Position numbers and translations under genes: made by a program
In this document: piece after piece, positions 10,747-17,673 of the stretch
Numbering within the stretch: position 1 is the stretch's first letter
Layout of the letters: each line of letters starts with the position of its first letter
Assembly: GCA_964619405.1 (NCBI GenBank)
Contig: CAZUCF010000003.1
Location: forward strand, 1-64,000
Length of the DNA stretch: 64,000 nt
Reading direction: 5' to 3'
Source of the DNA: JABIDZ01 sp964619405
GTDB lineage: Archaea > Iainarchaeota > Iainarchaeia > Iainarchaeales > JAAZKV01
Notes under the pieces: generated by a model
What the model saw: the letters and a program-made list of their open reading frames with translations, nothing else
What the model was told of the DNA's origin: nothing
The model's database searches: none

Positions 10747-11103
10747 TCACTGTCCTTTTCTTTTAATTATTTTAACTTTTGAAGGAGTAACTAATACTCT
10801 ACCTTGCGAAATTCTTGCGATGTCACCATCAATTGCTTTTACTTGTGCTTTTATCAGGCCCACTAATTCTTTTAATTTTAATGCATTTCTTTTAGATAAA
10901 TCAGCTATATTAACAAGAGCAATATTACCATTTTTTATTTCACTCATTATTGATGTAACATCCGCATCAACAATCAAATCCATTGGCTTTACGAAAGCAT
11001 CCGCATCATCGTAAGATTCTTCTTGAACTTCATCAAGATTATTCAAGAAATCCTCTAAATCAACTCCCTCATCTTTAGTCATTACTTTATTAAAAAATCC
11101 CAA
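10747..11103 (-). CDS. sepF: Archaeal SepF-like cell-division protein
   Basis: A 118-residue protein. The C-terminal about 75 residues match the SepF fold pattern: an alternating beta-alpha unit with ADVTSIMSEIKNGNIALVNI, then an ALKLKELV helix, then AIDGDIARIS and a final strand with VLVTPS. The N terminus MGFFNKVM is the short amphipathic membrane-binding helix typical of the family. In archaea SepF anchors FtsZ to the membrane. The start is TTG, preceded by a GAGGTGG Shine-Dalgarno at proper spacing and encoding the expected MGFF leader, so TTG is preferred over the internal ATG. It is divergent from orc1/cdc6 and followed by a tail-anchored protein. Confidence 0.85.
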   Translation of the reverse strand: MGFFNKVMTKDEGVDLEDFLNNLDEVQEESYDDADAFVKPMDLIVDADVTSIMSEIKNGNIALVNIADLSKRNALKLKELVGLIKAQVKAIDGDIARISQGRVLVTPSKVKIIKRKGQ

Positions 11104-11230
11104 ATTACCACCTCGTCAAAGACATTACTACTTATATTCTTCATATAAAAAGTATATAAAACATTATGTCTAAAAAGAAAATGGTTTGTTTTTCAAACAC
11201 GAAATATATTAATTTCAATACAACATATTA

Positions 11231-11269
11231 TTAGTGGAAGTAAAGTACTGGAAGCTCTGGTGCCAGTAA
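11231..11269 (+). other. Possible ORB-like origin element upstream of orc1/cdc6
   Basis: The sepF/orc1 intergenic region contains TTAGTGGAAGTAAAG (11231-11245), resembling the archaeal origin recognition box core (CAGTGGAAA...AAG). It is followed by an inverted repeat, TACTGG (11246-11251) and CCAGTA (11263-11268). An A+T-rich stretch, which could unwind, lies just upstream (11195-11230). In Pyrococcus, oriC lies beside cdc6 with the PolD genes nearby, the same neighbourhood as here. Only one good box is visible, so this remains a candidate. Confidence 0.35.
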
Positions 11270-11282
11270 TTGGGTGTTGTTA

Positions 11283-12491
11283 ATGGAAAATTTATTTGAA
11301 AAACACATGTCAAAAAACACTGTTTTTTTAAACAAAGATATTATTTCACCACACCACATACCAAAGAACTTACCTTTTAGAGAAAAACAAATTGAGGAAA
11401 TAACCCATTTTTTGGGCCCAGTCCTAAATAATTCTAAGCCAAATAATTTTTTCTTGTATGGCAAAACCGGGGCAGGAAAAACAGCCACAGTAAAACATGT
11501 TATAGAACAATTAGATGATTTCGTTAAAAAACATGAGAAACAAGTTTGCTCAAGTTATATTAATTGTAGGAGTCATCCTTCCAAATACAAAGTTTTGTTA
11601 AAAGTCTTGAGAAGTATTTTCACAGAAAAAGATTTTTTGGGTTATAGCTCAAGTTTTGTTTACGAAAAATTATTAGAATTCGCTAATGAAAAACACACTC
11701 ATTTGATTCTTGTTTTAGACGAAATTGATAAAGTAAAGGATATTGATGAATTAATTTATTCTTTGTCACGAGGCAATGATGAATTAAAAAGTGGTTCAAT
11801 AACAGTAATAGGCATCTCCAACAATCTTACTTTTAAAGATAAATTAGATCCAAGAACAAAGAGTTCACTTTGTGAAAGAGAAATGGTTTTTAGCCCTTAT
11901 AATGCAACCGAGTTAAAAGAAATTTTGAAGGAGAGAACTGAAAAAGCTTTCAAACAAGGAACAATAAAAGAAGAAGCAATTTCTTTGGCAGCAGCTCTTG
12001 CAGCACAAGAATCAGGAGACGCTAGAACAGCAGTAATGTTAATGCAACGAGCAGGAGAAATCGCTGACTTAGAACAATTAACAATCATTGATGATACTCT
12101 CGTTGAGAAAGCAAAGGTGAGCGTTGAAGAAGAAATAATTATTTCAATGATTTCTACTTTGCCCGAACAACAACAACTAGTATTGTATGCGATAGCACAA
12201 CTAAGTTCTAAAGAACCAACATTCACAAAAGTGAATGGCGAAGTAGAGAAAGGAGTCCTATTTAGCGGAGAAATCTTTGAATCATATTTAGAACTAGCAA
12301 AAAAATTTGATCAAAGAACAATAACAAGTAGGTGGTACAGACAATATATTAACGAACTAGAAATGTACGGGTTAATTTTGGTAACAAACTCTGGAAAAGG
12401 AATCAAAGGCCAGACAAGATTAATCAAATTAGGTTTTGACCCACAAAAAATAAAAACTGCTTTAGAAAAAGAATTGTTCAAAAATTTTTAA
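11283..12491 (+). CDS. orc1/cdc6: Orc1/Cdc6 replication initiator AAA+ ATPase
   Basis: A 402-residue initiator that binds origin DNA and loads the replicative helicase. Visible motifs are Walker A GKTGAGKT (about residue 60), Walker B LVLDEID (about 143), sensor 1 VIGISNN (about 178), an alpha-helical lid with SGDARTAVMLMQRAGE, and a C-terminal winged helix (about 290-400) that should contact origin boxes. An in-frame GTG nine bases earlier exists, but ATG at 11283 gives the conventional N terminus. The gene is divergent from sepF and convergent with the PolD genes. Length and motif order are normal for the family. Confidence 0.95.
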   Translation: MENLFEKHMSKNTVFLNKDIISPHHIPKNLPFREKQIEEITHFLGPVLNNSKPNNFFLYGKTGAGKTATVKHVIEQLDDFVKKHEKQVCSSYINCRSHPSKYKVLLKVLRSIFTEKDFLGYSSSFVYEKLLEFANEKHTHLILVLDEIDKVKDIDELIYSLSRGNDELKSGSITVIGISNNLTFKDKLDPRTKSSLCEREMVFSPYNATELKEILKERTEKAFKQGTIKEEAISLAAALAAQESGDARTAVMLMQRAGEIADLEQLTIIDDTLVEKAKVSVEEEIIISMISTLPEQQQLVLYAIAQLSSKEPTFTKVNGEVEKGVLFSGEIFESYLELAKKFDQRTITSRWYRQYINELEMYGLILVTNSGKGIKGQTRLIKLGFDPQKIKTALEKELFKNF

Positions 12492-12519
12492 AAACAATAA
12501 ATGGTTAAAAAAAATAAAA

Positions 12520-12538
12520 ACTTGTTTTAAAAACAAGT
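12520..12538. terminator. Inverted repeat after orc1/cdc6
   Basis: ACTTGTTTT and AAAACAAGT form a 9-bp stem with a single-base loop 28 nt beyond the orc1/cdc6 stop, in A+T-rich DNA between convergent genes. It could terminate transcription or protect a 3' end. A+T-rich palindromes arise easily by chance, so confidence is modest. Confidence 0.35.
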
Positions 12539-12633
12539 AAATTATCATTAAAAATAAAAACTTAAAATATAAAAAAACCAATAAAAAAAATTATTATAAA
12601 AAAATAATCAATTTTTAATAAAAAATAAAAAAA

Positions 12634-12757
12634 TTATTACTACAAACTAATTAACAAAAAAAACTTAATACTACAAACTAACTAACAAAAAAAACTTAAT
12701 ACTACAAACTAACTAACAAAAAAAATTATTACTACAAACTAATTAACAAAAAATTAG
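12634..12757. repeat. Four tandem copies of a 30-31-bp A+T-rich repeat
   Basis: The core ACTACAAACTAA starts at about 12639, 12670, 12701 and 12731, so the period is 31, 31 and 30 bp. The middle copies carry CTAACTAAC and the outer two CTAATTAAC; the link between copies is CTTAAT or TTATT. The array lies in the 304-bp convergent space between orc1/cdc6 and the PolD large-subunit gene. No gene is seen in this space. Confidence 0.9.
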
Positions 12758-12795
12758 TTTTAATTTAATTTTTATTTTTATATAAACTAAATTAT

Positions 12796-15700
12796 TTAAA
12801 CAAAGTCAAATAACCCTTTTTGCTCTGCATTATCATCTTTGAACACTGAATCAATTTCTTTTTCAATCATATCAAGTCTTTGAATTAAATAATCAGACAA
12901 TTTTTCTTGACGCGCAAGATTTTGAGCTATCTTTAAATATTTTCTTACCGAGCCTTGATGAATAGTTAATATTATAGTGTCTTTTCCGCATTTATAACAA
13001 GTGCCTGACAATGGTAGTCTCCGATATTTTTCGTTGCAAGTAGTACACCTAAATGTTTGCCTTGAAAATGCTCTTGCATTACCAATTATGTCTGGTAAGA
13101 AATGAGAAGCCATCACTCTTTCCAAACAATCTTTTGCGTCAACAGCAATAATTCTTTTTTGTAAAGAGTTTTGCCTCTGAATTTTTTCTTCCATTGTTTT
13201 TAATTGAATATAACGAGATGTTTTTGGCCCCTCATCAAAAATATTTGTGTTATGAGTAAAGTTAATTCCAGTGTATTGGTCAATTGTAGCAAGCCTATTT
13301 TTCACTATTGGAATAATATTAACAAAAGGATCAACTATTTTTGAGGCTAATTCATAAAATTCTATAGGATATTCTTTGCACGTCTCCATTTCAAATACTT
13401 CGTCATCTATTTCGTTCGGAGAAATTATTGTTGAGAAAACTATTGCAGCATCCATTTTCCCACCATTCCTATTTGCCAAGAACTTTTGAGAAAAATTTAG
13501 TAGTCCATCCATTAACAACATTACAGAATCCTGGTCCCCATCACAATCATATATTGCTAAATTGCCATGCCCCCCAATGAAATTTTTTTCTTTTTCAACA
13601 ATTAAATCAAAGACTTTTCCGTAACCATTTATTTCTTTTATTTCTTTTAATTCATCAATAACAAAACCGCCAAATTGCTTTATTTTTTTGTGAGCAAAAA
13701 TTTTTTTGTTCAAATTATCAAAAATTCGTTTCTTGTAACCAAACAATAATTTTCCAATTTTCAAAATATCCGTTGAATATAATATTATTTCTTGTGAAAC
13801 ATAATTTAATGGTTTTTTGTAATATTTCATTAATTCTTCTTTAGTTAAAACTCTTTTTTGTTCAACCAAGTGTGGAAAACAATCTAATTGTGTTAACAAT
13901 AAATTTAAACCATTTATAATTTCTTTGTTTACTGAACTAATTCTTATGGAATTTTGTGATATTGAACCATCTCCAACAACAAAACCACTAATTAATCCCA
14001 AAATAAATTCAGGATTTGAATTTATTATTTGTGAAGAAATCTTTTTGGTTTTTGCTTTTTTTCCTGTTTCAAGAATATCAACAAATAACTCGTAAAAAAC
14101 TCTTCCTGAAACAGTAATATAGTCTAAAGAAATATTCTTTGTTTTTCTTTTTTCAATAATAGCTTTTTTCCCAATTTTTTTGAAAAAATTTGTTATTTTT
14201 GTGGTTATTTCTTTTTCATTTGAAACAAAATTTAATTGGTAAACATATTTTTTGTTTTTCCCATTATTTGTTGTTCTTGCATAACCATCACTTAAAAACA
14301 ATCCAATTATTTCCCCAAATTCTTTGTCAAGCAATATTTTTGTAGGAATCCTTGATTTTTGTTTTTTATAATATATTTTTTCTGCAAAATGCTTTCCAAA
14401 AAATATAAATATTTTTTCATATAATTCCATTGGCAATACATCAAAACTCAATGCAGTATGAATTGATTTTCCGGTTTTATAACCAATTTTTTTTGCAAAA
14501 ACATTGTAACCAATATCTAAAATCTTTTTTTGAACAATTCTTTTGTTTTCACCTAAAGAAATTCTTAAATTTTCTTTATTTTCTTTTTTTAAATAAAAAT
14601 CCAATAAATTTATTTCATTATTTTTTTGAAAAACAATTTTTTGTTTTAAAGAAAGTAATTTATCTCCAATATTTAAATTTGATATTTTTTCATGAATTAA
14701 TTTATTATTCTTTAAAACCATTAATTCGTGATCTTTTGTTAATTTTAGTTCTCTACCATATTTTGTTTTAATAGAAAAAATTTTTTTGGGAGACTTTCTT
14801 GCAGTGATTGCTTTTATTTTTCGTAAATTAGCTTTTCCATTAGAATCAATAGTAAAAGTATTTAAACCATTTATTTTTTCTAATTTTTTCCCGCTTGAAA
14901 GAGAACCTATTTCAACAAAACCAATTTTTCCATTTTTCTCTATTAATATAGGGGTTTCGCCAACAAGACAATTCCTTCTTTTAGCACAAACAAAATAAGG
15001 GTGTCCAAAACCAAGCCTTGCTTCAGTATAACCAATTACTCTTGCTGTTACTCCTGCAGAAGTGTGAGGGGCTAAACCAAGTACTAGTTGTCCTATTAAA
15101 TCCTCTTTTGTTTTAGCATTATAAAATGGTTTGTCCTTGTAAAAATATTTTAGTTCATCATCAATAAACCTGCTTACTTCTAACATCCATTCCCCACAAG
15201 AAGAGTGAACAATAATGTCTTGCGGGAACAATTCTATTAACTGGTTTTCATCAATTAATTCTTTTCCAAGACAATCTTTTTCATAACCAAGTTCTCTTAA
15301 TTTTTTTATTGACAACTTAATTTCTTTTGGTTTGAAATGAGTAATAGTAGCATTCAATAGTTCAAACCTTGAAGTGCCATCCCTAAAAATATGTACTTTG
15401 TGCCTTGCCCGCAAAATACCTTTTTCTAATGGTTCAGCTTCTTTTGTACCAGAAATCATTCCAGCAACACCTTTCACCAAATCTGGAATTGGTAATTTCA
15501 AATTATTTTTTGCAATGTCAAGCATTTCTCTCAAATTTATTTCGTGTTCACCATAATTTCTTAATTCGGAACCACATTTCGGACAATTAATACTAGAAAA
15601 AGATTCTTTGCATTTAGAACAATATTTTAACAAAACGTTTCTTGAATTATTCTCAAAATCAAATGGATAAAAAGTTTTTTGTTTTGTATTCGGATTAAAA

Positions 15701-17673
15701 AACTGTGCTATGTCAACATTAATTTTTCCAGAAGAATTTGTATCAAAATTAATAGCTTTGTTAATACTTTTAATGCTTCCTCCATTCAAACCAATTGGAA
15801 ACAAGACATGCGGGTTTCCTTTCATTTGTCTTCTTTTTGCTTGTTCTGGTCGCCCCATTCTCCCCCCAATAAATGTTCCTGCTTTATCCCTTATCTCAAA
15901 ACCAGATATTTCAGATAAATACTCTAAAACATTTTCTTTCGAACTATTTTTTTTGTTTTCAATTGCAAAAGTTTTTGAAACAGTGTAAGCAAATTCGCTG
16001 ATAACAATTTTCCCATCAATTATTTTGTGGGGCAAACCAATTTTTTCTAATAATAATTTTTGTTCAAACAAGTTATCTAAAACAATTTTTTTTATAAAAT
16101 CATCTTTTTCTAATAAACCTGAAATCAAAAATTCTCTCAAACTAATTATTTCCTTAATATTCAATGCCTTATAAAAATGCAAGTACTTTGGATGCAATGG
16201 AATTTGCATGCTTTCAGAAATTTTTATTGCTGTTAACTCATCAATATTAAAAGGATTTTTTAAAATTAATTCAATATCAAACTCATTTTTTAATTTTTTT
16301 AACTCGCTCTCATTTAATTGTTTTAATTTTTTTTCTACTTCTAGTTTCCACCATTCTTCAACAAACCCGGGTGGCATTAAAGGGTGCGCACTTTTTCTAA
16401 AATCACCATAAGTAACTAATAAGTCTCCAATGTAAATTACTTTTTCAATACTATTTTTTATTTTACTCGCTATTTCTACTGAATTAACTCTTAAAACTTC
16501 ACCATCTTTTAACAATACTATGGGCCCGTCAATAGTATCACAAGGAAAAAATTGTGTTGCTTTCCCAGGGCGCTCAATTTTTCCGTGGGTTCCAACTGCA
16601 ATAAATTCATCAAACACATACATTGACGCAGGATTAATTGCTTTTGCCATTATTCCAGTGTTTCTCCCCCTACCATACCTTAACCTAAAACCACCCCACC
16701 TACTCGGATAAGATAGTGTTGGCCTACCAGCAGCCAAACCATCAAGTATTTTTGTATTAGGTTTTATTTCAATTGTTGATTGTTTTTTCTCAACTTTTAT
16801 TATTTTTTCCAAAAAAGTCCAATCCAAGTTAGCATATTTTTTTGCTTTATCCATCACCCACATTGCTTTTAATGCTAGGCCCTCTGAAATCACTAAACCA
16901 ACTCCCCCCCTTATCTTGTTTGTTGGTATTCTTGGCAAGTCCCTGTGAACAGAAACCTCTACTTCTTCTGTTGGCGTCCCATTAACACAAACCGGACAAT
17001 TCTCAACAATAATTCTTATTTCGTTGTCGGGAACAACATATTGCCTTGAAACAATTTCGGTTTGATAAATACCTACTTCTTCAATGTACCTTTCAACCTC
17101 ATCTTTTGTTGGCTTGTATTTTTCTAACTTTAATAATTCTCTACCATAATCACCAAGAATCAATGGGATAACAGTTGAACTACCACCCGCAGCTCTTATT
17201 GGGCCAGCAAAATAAATGTCAACGTACTTGCTACCATCAGGATTCTTGTTAATCTCTATTTTTGGTAAACCATCTAGTGGTGCTACAACAACTCCTTCTG
17301 TTTGTATTAGCAAACAAGATTTTATACCAATTTCTAATCTTTTTTGGTCATCAGGAATAGAACACCATTTTTGCTCAATTATTTCTTTGAATAATTGAAA
17401 GTAAGTTGCCATCCTATCATTTTTTTCTTTCATTATTTCACGGTATCTTCGAGCCAATCCTGGTAAACCAATAAGTGTTTCTGCTCTATCTGCTAGATCA
17501 ACAGCAGGAGTCATTTCTACTTTTGTTGAAATATCAAATCCTTTTGCCTTAACTTTTTGTGCAAGAGAATATTGTTCCGAAACTTGTTTTTGAATACTAC
17601 CAAAATACTTTTTTATTACTGGTTGAGCAATTATTTCAATTGAATCATTAAAAGAATAATTTTTTTCAACCAT
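12796..17673 (-). CDS. polC: DNA polymerase D large (catalytic) subunit DP2, intein-containing
   Basis: A 1625-residue precursor; removing the 475-residue intein (902-1376) leaves about 1150 residues, normal for DP2. DP2 is the catalytic subunit of the archaeal replicative polymerase D. The extein ends ...AKRRN before the intein and resumes CDGDQDSVMLLMD, which holds the catalytic aspartates. Zinc-binding Cys clusters are seen at CSKCKESFSSINCPKC and near the C terminus (CTTCNEKY...CYKCGK). The last residues QKGLFDFV look like a PCNA-binding PIP box. ATG overlaps the DP1 stop (TAATG), so the two subunits are translationally coupled. Confidence 0.97.
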   Translation of the reverse strand: MVEKNYSFNDSIEIIAQPVIKKYFGSIQKQVSEQYSLAQKVKAKGFDISTKVEMTPAVDLADRAETLIGLPGLARRYREIMKEKNDRMATYFQLFKEIIEQKWCSIPDDQKRLEIGIKSCLLIQTEGVVVAPLDGLPKIEINKNPDGSKYVDIYFAGPIRAAGGSSTVIPLILGDYGRELLKLEKYKPTKDEVERYIEEVGIYQTEIVSRQYVVPDNEIRIIVENCPVCVNGTPTEEVEVSVHRDLPRIPTNKIRGGVGLVISEGLALKAMWVMDKAKKYANLDWTFLEKIIKVEKKQSTIEIKPNTKILDGLAAGRPTLSYPSRWGGFRLRYGRGRNTGIMAKAINPASMYVFDEFIAVGTHGKIERPGKATQFFPCDTIDGPIVLLKDGEVLRVNSVEIASKIKNSIEKVIYIGDLLVTYGDFRKSAHPLMPPGFVEEWWKLEVEKKLKQLNESELKKLKNEFDIELILKNPFNIDELTAIKISESMQIPLHPKYLHFYKALNIKEIISLREFLISGLLEKDDFIKKIVLDNLFEQKLLLEKIGLPHKIIDGKIVISEFAYTVSKTFAIENKKNSSKENVLEYLSEISGFEIRDKAGTFIGGRMGRPEQAKRRQMKGNPHVLFPIGLNGGSIKSINKAINFDTNSSGKINVDIAQFFNPNTKQKTFYPFDFENNSRNVLLKYCSKCKESFSSINCPKCGSELRNYGEHEINLREMLDIAKNNLKLPIPDLVKGVAGMISGTKEAEPLEKGILRARHKVHIFRDGTSRFELLNATITHFKPKEIKLSIKKLRELGYEKDCLGKELIDENQLIELFPQDIIVHSSCGEWMLEVSRFIDDELKYFYKDKPFYNAKTKEDLIGQLVLGLAPHTSAGVTARVIGYTEARLGFGHPYFVCAKRRNCLVGETPILIEKNGKIGFVEIGSLSSGKKLEKINGLNTFTIDSNGKANLRKIKAITARKSPKKIFSIKTKYGRELKLTKDHELMVLKNNKLIHEKISNLNIGDKLLSLKQKIVFQKNNEINLLDFYLKKENKENLRISLGENKRIVQKKILDIGYNVFAKKIGYKTGKSIHTALSFDVLPMELYEKIFIFFGKHFAEKIYYKKQKSRIPTKILLDKEFGEIIGLFLSDGYARTTNNGKNKKYVYQLNFVSNEKEITTKITNFFKKIGKKAIIEKRKTKNISLDYITVSGRVFYELFVDILETGKKAKTKKISSQIINSNPEFILGLISGFVVGDGSISQNSIRISSVNKEIINGLNLLLTQLDCFPHLVEQKRVLTKEELMKYYKKPLNYVSQEIILYSTDILKIGKLLFGYKKRIFDNLNKKIFAHKKIKQFGGFVIDELKEIKEINGYGKVFDLIVEKEKNFIGGHGNLAIYDCDGDQDSVMLLMDGLLNFSQKFLANRNGGKMDAAIVFSTIISPNEIDDEVFEMETCKEYPIEFYELASKIVDPFVNIIPIVKNRLATIDQYTGINFTHNTNIFDEGPKTSRYIQLKTMEEKIQRQNSLQKRIIAVDAKDCLERVMASHFLPDIIGNARAFSRQTFRCTTCNEKYRRLPLSGTCYKCGKDTIILTIHQGSVRKYLKIAQNLARQEKLSDYLIQRLDMIEKEIDSVFKDDNAEQKGLFDFV
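13546..14970 (-). other. Intein in DP2 with LAGLIDADG homing endonuclease and atypical C terminus
   Basis: 475 residues (902-1376 of the precursor). It starts with Cys (CLVGETPILIE). The block B motif TKDH is present. Two LAGLIDADG helices, EIIGLFLSDGYA and LGLISGFVVGDG, both keep acidic residues, so the endonuclease may be active. The C-terminal block reads FIGGHGNLAIYD followed by extein Cys: penultimate His is replaced by Tyr and terminal Asn by Asp. The insertion lies directly before the catalytic CDGDxD motif. The Pyrococcus abyssi PolII intein at this site also has an unusual C terminus (Gln). Confidence 0.93.

Noticed and set aside
12634..12757. CRISPR-like array
   Set aside because: Repeats are directly adjacent with no unique spacers, very A+T-rich and without cas genes nearby; they are simple tandem repeats.
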